Source of the DNA: Klebsormidium nitens
Taxonomy: Eukaryota > Streptophyta > Klebsormidiophyceae > Klebsormidiales > Klebsormidiaceae
Direction: 5' to 3'
Length of the DNA stretch: 64,000 bases
Assembly (NCBI GenBank): GCA_000708835.1
Contig: DF237008.1
Coordinates: forward strand, 186,001 to 250,000
Below are positions 1 through 11,722 of this stretch, piece by piece. Under the pieces are notes generated by a model. The model ran no database searches, had not been told where the DNA came from, and saw nothing but the letters and a program-made list of their open reading frames with translations. The number at the start of each line of letters is the position of its first letter. Position 1 is the stretch's first letter. The translations under genes and the position numbers were made by a program.

Positions 1-1847
1 ACAAGAAATTGGGCTGAGAAGAAGTAGGTAGTCCTGGTGTGGCATGAGGTTTATTTAACGGTTCCGCTGTTTTGACCGACAAACCAGCAACCTATTCCAG
101 ATTGAGCGCATTTTCTGGTTGGTCCTCTAGCTTAGTCGCTTTGAACTCTCAGATATGCGACGAGCAAATCAGATTTTCTTGTTTTACGACCTTTTGGTGG
201 CGATGCGTCGATCCTTTACTCGGATCAGACTTAGATGGCAGAGAGTTGCGATTGGGCCCCGAATCTGCGTTGGCGAGTAGCTCGTGCCCTGAAATCTCTA
301 AAATCTGCTCGTTGAAAAAGGCGAGATCGTGTATGTTAGACGGGCTTTTGTTTTTTGCGTCCTTTCCATGTACTCTATCCCTTTCCGCAAGCCCAAAAGG
401 TCTTATAACCGAATGTAACAGCTTGTAAAACCACCTAATGGCTTGATTCGTAAGGGTCCCGCCTTTTACTACTGGTGGGCTCTGGTGGGCCTGCCTCATA
501 CGTTTGCGTTCGTTTATCAAGGGGCCGTGCGGATGAAGCTGAGAAAAGTAACAGTCCAGCACCTTCCTGAAAGCCAAGAACCACTCCAAGTGCATGCGTG
601 CGTCCCAACCTCTTCAGTGATGAATTGTAGAAGCATCATGCTCCACTGTTTTCATGGTCTGTAGAACCTTATCGAGCTCATGGCCGACGATTCAAGGATT
701 CGGCCACACTTTAGCCCTGTGGCCCAGCTTCCACTGGTCATGTTAGATCAGCAGAATGCTTGCAAACCGAGTTTGGTCCTGGTCCCAGAAGTCGAACACG
801 CTTTTGACTGCTTTTTCTTTGAAGTCGTTGGAAGCAGCAACAAGTGGCTTCGTTTTAGAGAGAGCTTGATTCCCAAGACCTTTGTCCAAGCGTCCTGATG
901 CGGAGAATAGATTCGAATACAACCCGCTTGAGTTTTTAAACGGCCGTATTGTATAAAATTGGCCTCTCGGTCCGGATGAGCGTAGTTTCTCTTCTCTTAA
1001 GCTTGCTAAGAGCTTTCTGGGCGCTCTCTGGAAGGCAATGAAAATGTGATGGCTGGGACTGGACTTCCAGACCAGAAGGAGTTGGAACGATCTGATCATG
1101 CCTTACTCGAATATGCAAAAGTGACCCGCGGCAGTTGAGACTTCTGCAAACCCTCGAAGACGGTTGAGCCGGGGGCAACTTTCGCAGTGTTCCGTCCGAT
1201 TGTAAGTTTATGTACCAACCTCTTGCGAACACTCTTACTTGGACAATTAGAACAACACAAGTGCACCACCATACAGGAGGTTGAAAAGGAAAGGAGAACT
1301 TTTATGCTTAGTCGACTGCTTCTTCTTTGAAATTGTCCTGACTGTGAGGTCATGAAAGTTCTTTGCTGGCCAAAGAGTCAGTTGGATCAATTAGGTCTGG
1401 CCTTGCCTGACGCCTCAAAAATTGCGTTATTGTTTGTAGGCGCTGTTGGGAAATTAGCACAAATAGGGCTTCATGCTTAGTTGCCAGATGCTATGGAGGG
1501 ACCCACTCCGGTTTCTGCACTCCTTCTTGCTGCCACAACGGTGACTGCAGGTGTAACCTGAATTGCCGGCGCGCTGTTCCCCCTTATTCGAACAAGCATT
1601 TGTTTCTGTTCGTCTGCCTAATGTTTGCATACTCAGCCGTGTTTCAACGTTGATCAAAAGTACTTGGCAGAGTCCTCGTCTGATCAGTGTTGGTGTAGGT
1701 GGTTTCGGTGTCTCCCGGGCATCTCACGCCTATCATTGGTCAGCGATAGTCAGCCAAATACGTATAACCCTGCTCTTCTTACAGCACGTTGTTGCTTCAG
1801 CTCAAAGGAACAGCTCGCTGTCTAGTTCAATGAACCGCCCCTAGTAC
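1..1847. other. Window start, no gene recognised
   Basis: Only short open frames are present, on both strands and without homology-like character. The longest, about 148 codons on the minus strand from 595, has no recognisable motif or splice context. This stretch lies downstream of the 3' end of the GT61 gene and may include its 3' UTR. Confidence 0.5.
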
Positions 1848-4800
1848 TCAAAAGCGGAACCTTGAAGACTGGGTGAAAGCATCCCAGGAAGCGGCACCGG
1901 CGTCGTGAAAAGCGAAGTTGCCTCGCATCTCGCGAAGGAGTTCCTCAAACACCGTCTCCGGAACACTGACGTCCTGCACGAGAGAAGGAGCAGGAATCTG
2001 TTGTGTATTCCGGGTTTCATGCATGCTTATCATCGACTCTAGTGGGTGGTAAAACGGATTGTGCTTCGCGACTGAGTTCTGCTCTTAAGCCGCCGGCGCC
2101 GCGGCCGGCCTCGCGCGTGTTTTATCGGTATGCACCGTGCACATCAAGTACGCGGCACGCTGCCGCCACGTGGCACGCTGAAGGGCTCCACTTCAACCAT
2201 GTTCTGTCAGTAAGCAGACGAGGTTTACGCGATCTTATTGGACGTTTCGGCCCCTACCCAGGGATGCTTATGGGCTGCAATATGGGCTGGTTCAAAGTGA
2301 TCAAATGTCCAACGACCAGACGTGGGCGGTAAGCAGCCCTGGAACGAGGTTAAAGCCCTGTTATCTGTCCCATAACCTGAGACTCAAGTCTGCTAACCAG
2401 CCTGGTTAGCTACCAAAACTTAATCCTGTGAATCTGGGCTTAAACAAGCGACCGCCCACCTGGCTGTGGTACATTTTCATGGCCTTATCGGCGTCCTCCT
2501 CCCAAAGGCCGCGAGGGTCCGCCAGTACTCTGTCCGTCACTTTATATCGGGCCCAAAGGGAACTGTTCTCGGCAGGCACGTTGCTGCGCGCATGCGCTGG
2601 AATCTCAGTAACAAGGACAGGCCGGCGGACTTTAGTAACTCTCGCGAATCCCGGTAACTCCAGTAGTGTGTCAAAATTGTCGGAAAGGTAAATCAACAAC
2701 CCTCTCCCTGCATACGAGGTTAGTAACCATTGTACCCAACTGCGGGGTTCGTTCTTGTATCAAGTCTTTGTCTGAATTACCTACTTGCCTCGTCGTCACG
2801 TGGTAGTCATATTAGTGTCTCTATTGTTTGGAAGAAAGCATGCTACGATTTCGAAGCGAACAGTCACGCAGCCGCCTCATAATCCCCTTGACAGCTCGTA
2901 ATTGCAGCCGGGAAAGATTTCGATTGTAAGAAAAGTTTAAACCCACCATTCGGAGTAAGCGAACCCGATGACGTCAGCGACGTTCCGGAACTCCCGGCCG
3001 ACTAAGCTGACCTCCGCGTGCTCCCCAAAGGGAATGATTTGCAGCAGGACCGACCCGGGGCGCATGAACAGGGTGTTGGACAAGCCCGCCCCGTGGACCC
3101 CGACCTGAGCGGTACGTACCGTGATATGAGATCCGAGAGGGGCTAGTCAGCTTCATGATGACCTGGAAAAAATTTCTTGTTCTGTTTGTGTGCGAAGTAT
3201 TTTAACAAGTTATGGTGGATACGAGCGGGATTACGGCTTCATGTGGGATGCTGCAGTATCCAATTCTTGACGTAACCAAACCAATCCGACAACGATTTCT
3301 ATGTACGTTTGTATCCATTGAAAGGCTGAGGACGTCTGATCGAAGCACAACCTGCAGACCGCAATCGACGCCCCCTTGAAATAGTCGTAGATCGCAATGT
3401 TCAGCTCTCGAAAAATACATTTGCTAGCAAACCTGTGCAATACATACAAAACGCCTGGATGTGTAACAGTGGCGTTTTATGAACCGCTGGAAGGCCTTTG
3501 GATTACCAATGAGCTCGGAGACACGGCCAGCTTTAATTTCTGCGGATCCCAATCTCATACCTGCGGAGAGTACAAAGGCGACACAGCAGGAACCTAGGAG
3601 TCAGCAAAAAGCTTGATAAGCCAGCTCTGATATGTCAGTCTCAACCAGGGAAAAACTGGTTTTAGGGCCACCTAATCTGACATGGTCATTGAAAAGCCAG
3701 AAATCTCGGCCTGTGATACAAGTACGTCACAGGGAGCTTTCGCCCTTGACCAAGACTGGTTAAAGGGCAGTGAACCAGACATAAACCCAGGTTCGCTTGG
3801 CGGAAAGGGACTTAACCAACCACAAACCAAACTTGGTTACTTCAAACTTCTCCCGGTGAGTAGGCCCACCAGGCTGTCGCACGCGCGCATCGTTCGGACG
3901 GATTCCCGCGGCGCCAGGTTCTCGAACACGACGTCCGAAACCTTGAAACCCGCGTTAAGGGCGACCGCCCGCAGCGCGTCGTAGTTCGTGAGTCGCCGCG
4001 TCGTTTGGCGCTGCACCATGCAGAGCAACGGCACCTCGCCGCGCCGGAACGCATGTACGCTGTTCATCTGGACAGGAGGTTATGTGCTGGTTATGGGCTA
4101 GTTAAGAGTGGTCAAGTGTCCAATGACCAGACTTGGGCGGTAACCAGCCCTGGAACGAGGTTAAAGCCCGGTCATCTGACCAATAACCTGAGACTCGATC
4201 AAGTCTGCAAATGAGCCTGGTTAGCACCGAAATCTCCTCTGCTGGACAGGCATGGTTTGCGTGAGATGGAAAACTAGGGTTACAGGCAGAGCTGATGTCT
4301 GCAATCGGGGCCGGAAGCGATGCAGATTCTGCTCTCTTTATGTGTGCGCATGTTGCTCAACGAGCCACGAATTAGACGATGCTAGATTAGGAAGGCTTAT
4401 TGGAAGTCGGTGCGCCATGAAGTCGAAGCCGAGGCTGATGCAAACGCCGAACTGGCCGATGCTTGCGCTCAATTGGTTAGAAGGATGGTCTCCATTTGCA
4501 TTACGCCACACAAGCAACGGTGCTTCGGAACCAAACCGGAGGGCCGGACACCTGATAGAGGGTTATATATTGAAGGCGCCTATCGCGAAGGACATATATT
4601 AATTGTCAGGAACTTCGTAGATATTGCAAAGATGATCTTACATCCGGGTTCCACATGGGCTCCGGTAGACGCATTGCCCGAGCAACAAAAGTCGAGAAGT
4701 CGCGCAAGCGCACCCCCGCTCTAACCTGCACGTGTCAAGTAACTTGGGAACGTTACGTTGACACAGAACTTTTTGGTCCTTAACCAAGGACGGTTCTGGG

Positions 4801-7273
4801 CTGGTTCTGGGCTGGATAGAATTTGGTTACATGTCCAGTAACCAGACTTATACGCTAAAAATGGCCTTGGAGCGATGTCAGAGCCCGGTCAGTTGTTCGA
4901 TAGCCCAAGTCTCGTAATCAGCCTGCAGGGTAGCAGCCAAAATCTCTCGTGCGAGCGTTTCTGCAAGACCGGGCACGTCCTGTTGAAGCAATGACGTCGG
5001 AAAACAAGAGAGGCCGCCTTTTTGATACAAGAAGGGCTTCGTGGGCGAACAAGGTATGACTCAGACTGCTTCTGTAAGCTGCTGCGAATGTTCTCGTCTC
5101 TGTTGAGCTGCGCCGGCTTTCGAAGGTTTTCAGAGGCCAAAGCAAAGCAGAAGTCTGTAACCGAGCCGCCTACCGGACGAGTTTAGGGCTTCGACTCTGC
5201 CTCTGATCTGTAGTACTTTGTTTTGGCGCTTGTTTGAGACAAAAGGAAACATATTTTCTGAAGACGGCCCGTTTTTATCAAGACCCGCTGCACAGCACGT
5301 TGTGTCGGCTCGAGAACGTCCGGCAAAACGGTTTGCTTACTTTCCAACCTAACAGATTTGATTTCGGCGTCATTGACAGACTGCGCGAAGAATAGAGCAC
5401 ACGTCGACTTCTTGTCGCACGGTACTGGTTTCACTCACACTCCCTTGGTTAGTAAAGAGTACCTAACCACCTCTTACCAGCTTCGTCCGGTAAAAGTGCA
5501 CATAATCAAAGCCTAACCGGGCTTGCTTAAAAGCCGTTTTCACGTGTGCTTATTAAAGGCTCGCAAGTCCCCCATGCCTTACCTCGCTCCTCTCGTCTCT
5601 CCCCCCCAACTCGTCGTACAAACAGAAGTTGTCTTTCAGCCCTACGATGAGACTGGGAAAGCAGCCAACGCCCTGCATTTTTCCAGCGGTGTCGCGACTG
5701 CTGCCCATCAGTTTGATGGGGTGCCGCGTGAACGTTCCGGCGAAGCTTTCCGCCGGCGGAGCGCGGAACCACCAGGGGCCCTTCAGATCGGATATGATGA
5801 GGGTCACCTCGCGCTGAAAGGCCTGGCGGTCAAAGAGACGGTCAGAAGCGGTTAGTGAACTGAGAACAGGGAATCAATGGGGACGAGAGTTTACTCCTGG
5901 AGCGGGAATGAACTTCGGTCGAATCGCAAAGTTTCGTTGAGATTCAAAAGTCACCAGTCTGATCGACGTCAACTGACAATCAAGGTTGAATGTTTCGCAA
6001 TCAATCGAAGCAAACCAATACTTTTAGTTTTCTGAAAAGCTTTCGTAGAAGACACGGCTCGCAGGTCCGAATGAATAGTGGGAATTGGTCAGAGATGCGG
6101 CCGCCCAGCATACCGTGAGAGAGGCATGTAAGATCCTAGTCGAAGCGGATTGATGAGCAGAGCGAGGCACCCAGAGCTAGCCTTTCCAGGTTCGACGGGC
6201 GAAACCCATTGTTCAGCTGATTTTGTCGGATTTCTTATGATCTGGATGCACGACGTCTCGAAAATCTGAAGCGGATGTCGCGCCTTCTATTCAAAGACGC
6301 AAGGGAGACTTCATACATGAACCTTGTCTTGTCATGGTTCTATTAGAGAGAAGCTCCTTGAAAGGCGCTAACCCCCGCTTAACCAGCTCCGAGAATAAGG
6401 GCAGATGTCTCCTGTCGACTTTGTGAATTTGCAGCCCGCGCGCTCGATCATATGCGCGCGCGCTAACAATAGGAGTGTCGAGCGCGCGCGGCTTTGTCGG
6501 ACAACCATCATCTACCAAAAGGACCTTGATGCTCCTGCCCGATGCCGGTAGAAGATCGTCAAATAATCAGCTCTCGTGTACCTCCGTCGTAGGCTAGCTA
6601 TCCGCGCTTGCTTGTTACTATCAACGCGAGAAACGAGGACGTGTCGGAAGATGTAAAAACCACAGGTATAGGAATGTTTACCACGTTTCTGATGTTGCGT
6701 GAAAGAGCTCACACATTTTTCTGTTCCCCTGCGTACCTGCGTCGTCTGAAAGAGCGGCAGCAGCACTTCGTTGAAGTCGTGGAAGATCGCCCCGCTGTGT
6801 CCCCCGGCCGAGAAGAGCACCCCGGGCGAGTCCCGGTCCGCCGTACACCGCGGCGCTAATGCCGGCTCCGCGCGCGCGTCCACCGCGCGCAGTTTCTGCT
6901 CGGTGACCGTGGCCATGACCGGGGCGTCCCACTTGCGGGCGTACGGCCGCACGGCGAGGGATCCCCGAGGCGTGTCTGGGTGCCGCGCGACGAGAAAGAT
7001 CTCCCCCGCGCGAAAATCAACGCGCACATCTCCGCGTAGCGTGCAGTAGTCGGTCAAGGGCGACTCCCGGTTGCACTCGAACCGCTCGCCCGGGGGATTC
7101 CGTTCCGGAATCTCGCCCGAGCGGAACGGCTCAGGGCATCCCTCTGAGCTGCAGCCGACCAGGCGCCAGGCGGAGAAGTATACTACCAGGATGAAAGCGC
7201 AAGAGAACGCTGCGAGCATGACGCTCGACGGGCGCTTCAAAGCGAAGGACGCTCTGGCCAGAAAGTACGCCAT
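1848..7273 (-). CDS. GT61-family glycosyltransferase (DUF563), six exons
   Basis: This is a type II Golgi-type glycosyltransferase of family GT61, which in plants transfers xylose or arabinose in cell-wall glycan synthesis. Exons on the minus strand are 7273-6737, 5822-5583, 4067-3870, 3104-2947, 2583-2460 and 1973-1848, giving 460 residues with phase kept at every junction. The N-terminus has a single membrane anchor at about residues 17-34. A Cys-rich stem precedes the GT61 core: a FSAGGHSGAIFHDFNE block about 40 residues before the end of exon 1, the GCFPSLIVGLK block in exon 2, RRLTN in exon 3, and HGAGLSN at residues 329-335, created exactly at the exon 3/4 junction. The C-terminal block contains SSLWARYKVTD and a YHSQ-DVSVP junction. 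The least certain junction is exon 4/5, where another acceptor slightly upstream breaks phase. A further short exon in the long 4.1-5.6 kb intron cannot be excluded. The exact donor and acceptor sugars cannot be read from sequence. Confidence 0.9.
2281..2422 (+). repeat. GT61 intronic repeat, copy 1
   Basis: About 150 bp, lying in the intron between GT61 exons 5 and 6 about 40 bases past the exon 5 donor. It shares with copy 2 the blocks TGGAACGAGGTTAAAGCCC and ATAACCTGAGACTC and ends in an imperfect palindrome TAACCAGCCTGGTTA. No transposase is encoded. Confidence 0.75.
4081..4235 (+). repeat. GT61 intronic repeat, copy 2
   Basis: Same orientation as copy 1 and clearly the closest match to it. 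It begins about ten bases beyond the exon 3 acceptor, inside the next intron. It carries the blocks GTCCAATGACCAGACTTGGG and AATAACCTGAGACTC and a GAGCCTGGTTAGCACC end. Confidence 0.75.
4801..4945 (+). repeat. GT61 intronic repeat, copy 3 (diverged)
   Basis: A more diverged third copy in the same intron as copy 2. It retains ATGTCCAGTAACCAGACTTA, a GAGCCCGGTCA block, and a GTAGCAGCCAAAATCTC end matching the end of copy 2. Confidence 0.55.
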
Positions 7274-7726
7274 TACTAATTCGGGTTCCGTTCAGGGTCT
7301 GCTGGCTAAGAGTGAAGGAGTAGCCGCCTCGTGCTCTTTAAGCGCCGTGTTTTGCTCTTAGGCTTTCCCCCAAGTCGCTCAGTGCTGGAGATTGTGCGCG
7401 TTTGGGGAGGGCCGTCCAGGCTACAAACACGTGGCGGACTTGCTTCTTATCGGGTTTCGTTGAAGAGTTGGGCTGTGTGACGTCACGAAGGACCTGCATC
7501 GGGATCGCTGTGTCGTTGGAGGCTGGATCATAGGGGAGACCACAATTAACCAGCCCGAATAGACTTCGTTTAGGTTGCCCTTCTTCCAAACGGAGCTGGT
7601 AAGACATCCTAGAAATAGGTTAACCAGGTTAGGACCTAACCCTTTTTACAGAGGGATTAAATGAGCATGGAAATCACCTGAAGCTGCTTTTGAATCATGA
7701 CCGCGGTTTGCAGTTGAGTCACTCAC

Positions 7727-8001
7727 TTTCGATTACGGCCGCAGAGGCATATACATCCTTGATCCCATTGCGGTTTACTGCAAGCACTTGAAGAAGGTTT
7801 TCAAGTCTCCTCGGTTGCTCGAGATGTTTGTTGGGCGGTTGGGAGAAGTTGGCTACAAGCGAAGAGTCCCTGTCCATCTCTACCCTTCGTTGATTAACGG
7901 AACCAAGTGCTTCGAAAAGTTGACCGGGGTCATTAAGTAAGCCTTGTAAATTTCTGGTAGCCCCGTCAAAATTTTCGGTAGCAATAAATGATGATGCCAC
8001 C
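7727..8001 (-). other. Candidate exon of an unrecognised minus-strand gene
   Basis: On the minus strand a CAG acceptor precedes 8001 and a strong GTGAGT donor follows 7727. The frame between them is open for 91 codons with protein-like composition (for example LLNDPGQLFEALGSVNQRR). It starts at phase 1 and has no ATG, so it would be internal. No family is recognised and no flanking exons could be joined. It lies about 450 bases upstream of the GT61 start on the same strand. Confidence 0.3.
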
Positions 8002-8401
8002 CTGAACGTCCTCCGGCACAGGGCTTCGAGCCAAGATCCGTCACAAACTTAAGTAGAACAAGAAAATCAACGTCGATCTGCTTCTCAAAAAACCGCGATC
8101 GCAAGCGCAGAAGAAGAGAAGGGGTAAGCAATTTGGGCGCCCACCTAGCTCGTTCTTGGTCCTTTCCAGAAGTGAGCCAGCACGGGAATCAACGGCGCGC
8201 CGTCAATAGCTGGCACCTTCCGAGTCCTTGCAAGTATCCGCGGCGTCTCAGAAGGCGTAGCTTTACCTGTTTGCGAAGTGGTCAGAACCTCTCTCTGCGC
8301 AAAGAAAGGACCGGCGTCTCTGAAACACTTGATAGATTGAGAAAGCAAACTGTTTTCCGCTGTTGATCAACTCCGGCCTCATTGGAAAGCTAGACACATT
8401 T

Positions 8402-8929
8402 TCAACTCTTCCCCCCGCTCAACAACCATGCCGCCTCATCCTGAACTGAACAACCTACGACGCGGAGGAAGGAGGCTTCACTCTTGTTCAGCTTTGATGC
8501 TCTGTGGCAGAGGCTGCCGGAAACGGACTTGGCCTTTTGTTTTGCAGCATCGATCTTGAAATTTTGAAGGCATACAGTCGACTTCTGTAGCTGCCCGACC
8601 GTCAAGTGTAAATCAACGGACGAGTTCTCATGCACAAAAACAAGACTGCATGACAAATTCATCTGCAGCGGCAGAGATGAACTCAACCCCAACAAAGCAC
8701 GGGACGTTGTGTCTAGCTCGGAATAGTAGTTCAATTGGATGAGCAAAACAACAACATAAAACGACAGCAATCGGCTTCTTGCTTCTTGTTGGACCTGTTT
8801 GATACGATTTTGCCGCCCCTGTGAGGCGCTGGCCTCATCTCTGAAGGCGGAACGGTTCGAGAACTCTGCGATGTGTTGATGTCTTCGAAAAGGAATTCCT
8901 TGTTTAGTACGTGTACTGAAGACAGACAT
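8402..8929 (-). CDS. Hypothetical open frame, 175 codons
   Basis: An ATG-initiated frame on the minus strand with one hydrophobic stretch (LLSFYVVVLLIQLNYY) near residue 55. It has no recognised domain and no obvious splice partners. A frame of this size can occur by chance in a window of this length, so it is listed mainly because it is the longest unassigned ATG frame. Confidence 0.15.
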   Translation of the reverse strand: MSVFSTRTKQGIPFRRHQHIAEFSNRSAFRDEASASQGRQNRIKQVQQEARSRLLSFYVVVLLIQLNYYSELDTTSRALLGLSSSLPLQMNLSCSLVFVHENSSVDLHLTVGQLQKSTVCLQNFKIDAAKQKAKSVSGSLCHRASKLNKSEASFLRVVGCSVQDEAAWLLSGGKS

Positions 8930-11551
8930 TAGGCTGTGAATTGATACGTCCTAACGGACTCAACGCTTCGCAATCCGTTTCGATGTTTCTGAGGACGCGC
9001 TGAGCTTATTCCAGGAGACTGAATCATCGCGTATATCGTTCTACTTACAAGTACGTGGCGTCATCAATCAAGTAATAGAGTTACATTGCCCAAAATGGTT
9101 ATACGCGGGGCCACATTACGTGGAACCCGAAAAGTATAAGAGAGAGGAAAGTTCCAAAATAGAAGTCCGTGGCATCAGTAGACCAGGCACGTTGCGCATT
9201 TTACGGAGGTATACGCACGCCCTAGACCATTTTCGTGTACTTCAAGGTGCTCTAAGATATCAATGATGAGAGGAATGTAAACGCTTGAAATGCATTCTCC
9301 TTCGCTTAGCGCTGATCTGGGGCAGTGAAGATCGAGGGGCACATGGGGACGGGAGTTCCCATGCCCATGGTTCTACTTCTCACCGATGCCCCACTTCTTC
9401 CGAAGAGCGATTACACGGACCCCAAAAAGGCACCGTTAGATAGACTGCGGAGTTGTCGTAAATTTTGTCTTCCTTTCGAATCAACGTTCAAACCGAAGAA
9501 TTTAGCGGAGAGTAGGACCACTGTTTTTTGGGCCTTTTTCTGGTGGCTGATCCACTGATCATCCGGGAGGTACCCAATCCTCAACCTCCAGAACGCTCAA
9601 AGTATCCTTCCTGCAGTGCCACATATTCACGTACCACGTTCTGAGCTTCAGATTATATATACGTCCTTACTGATCTCGTGTAAAACATGCGTTTCTGTCC
9701 TGGCTAACTTGACTGTATTCCTGCGCCGAGCTGCAGCTTGTACGGCCTCCCCAATTTCCGTGTGAACACGCCTTTACTTCCTAGCGCTTCTGACTCTATC
9801 CCTGTGGCAGGCGTTCTGATATATGTGGGTCCCGTGAGGAGAGACGGCGCTGGGACCTGCGGTTGGCTCCACCGCACTGAACAGAGCTATTCCCCGATGC
9901 CCCGTGCTTTTCGCGCCGAAAAGTTCTTCAAGTCACCTTGTTACCGACGGCAGAGCATGTTTACTTGGTAAAGCTCTCCCGGAAGACGAAAGCGCTTCCG
10001 TTCGGCTCGACCCTTGAGCAAAGTCAAGCCAGAAGATACTCGTGACATCACCGGTTGCTGATTGATCTGTGCAAAAGCCGTTCTAAATTGCTTGCTCCTT
10101 TCCAAGTGGTCATCTCGGCCACTAACAAGCCCATGAAAATTGAAAAGCATCATGGGCAGCAGTAATCAGGCTTCCCATTTGGTGTCCCCACCGTCCGATC
10201 TGAGGCCCGCTCCGTAAGGCCTTTTCCGTTTCGCTCGGGTTTCCTTAATTCCCCAGTACCACTCACGAAGTAACAAAGCACGTGCTGATCGGTAGCCGCC
10301 ACTGGGCTTGACTTTGAGCAACGAGAGGGCGCAGTCTAACGAATTTCTGCCCAAATATGAATCTTCTATAGGAGGAGCGTACTGCTAGCTAGCTGTGGTC
10401 AATGAGGACAGCATCTCAGACGGAATACAATGTAGCTTTGTAGGCTTCGGTTTACTTAAATCTATCTTGTTGCTTTCAGGGTCCCAGTTAATTCGGTGGC
10501 CAGCTTGTTGGATGGGGGGATGGGCACTCAACTCTGTTGCCCAACGCTTGAAGTCTTTGTTGGATGAAGCCTCTTTCCTTGCTGTCTGTCGTCTTCGTTC
10601 GGCTATTTCTGCTTGACCTCTTTTAGGTTCAGCGAGAGCCAAGCAAGTACTCTATCCACCCACCACAGAGATTGCGTGCTTCCAAATGCTAGAGCTGCAT
10701 AATGCGCTATTTAGGCGGCACTGTAACACGCGGATTGCAGCAATGGCGCGCAGTCTTCTCATGACGAGCGCGCCGTGGCAGGACGTTCTCAAAGAGCTTG
10801 AGAGGCACTTTATTTCACATCGTGTTCTCTCTGGGTCCATCGTGTTGCACGTTTTGATCATCGAGAACACGCTGTCTCGATCAAAGCTATGAGACATCAC
10901 GGCTGGGGGTCAAATTCAGGACGTTTGTCACATAGCTCCTTCTGAAGCCAACGGGAAGCGGTAATTCACTGAAAATTCCTTTCAGAACGACCCAAGGAGC
11001 CTCCACCAGACTTTCGAGAAGTTACAGACAATCTGATAGCTGGACAATAAAGCAGCCGCCCAATATTTCACACGCAAATTAGCAGTTAGCCGGCCAGGAT
11101 TTGTTCAACAAGAGTCACCGGTTCGCTTTGCCGAACATCCCTGAGCGACAAATGGACCAACGACCTTAATTTCATACAACTTGGGCAGCTTGCTTAATCA
11201 TCCGTGCTATGTGCTCTCCTCGCGTCACAACCTTTAAAACTTTAGGTCTGGTGGACGCCAGACTGAGGACTTCAAGGTAATTGTAGAGTGAGAATCTCCA
11301 ATTGGCTCGTCTGCGTCATAAAGCTCCATAAGGACTACTAATAGGGCGGCAGTGATGATCCCTGGAAGTGACCTTAAGCCAGTCACTTGAGGGAGACAAG
11401 TCACACACTCGAGCCTCCTTCTAGTCGTAGAGTCCACTTAGTGTGGGAGTCGAGTTTGTGAGTCTGTCTATTCTTTAGGTATGGGGGGCATGACACATTG
11501 GGTTACAATGTGGCCTCTCGAAGCCCTGCAGTCACTACAAGAAAGCCTTTG

Positions 11552-11722
11552 TCGGAGCCAGGTCCGAATCAGGTCCGAACTGACGTGCGGTTCGGATCCG
11601 GTTCGGAGTACAGGTTCAGATCTGTTTCGGACACGTTTCGGACTGTGCCAGACATGTGGCGCTGTTGTTTCGGACCTGTTTCAACTAGATTCGGACATCG
11701 ACGTTCGAACTTGATTCGGACC
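11552..11722. repeat. Degenerate TTCGGA-rich repeat tract
   Basis: Over 170 bases the hexamers TTCGGA and GGTCCGAA (same core, read on either strand) recur about ten times at irregular 10-30 bp spacing. This looks like a decayed short tandem repeat. No gene is nearby. Confidence 0.6.

Noticed and set aside
4410-4724. 104-codon plus-strand frame inside a GT61 intron
   Set aside because: It starts at GTG, has no ATG near its beginning and no recognised family. The protein-like look may be chance, or a decayed insertion frameshifted near 4410.
7338-7607. 89-codon minus-strand ATG frame just upstream of GT61
   Set aside because: It could be an upstream open frame in the GT61 leader, but the transcript start is unknown and no conserved feature is visible.
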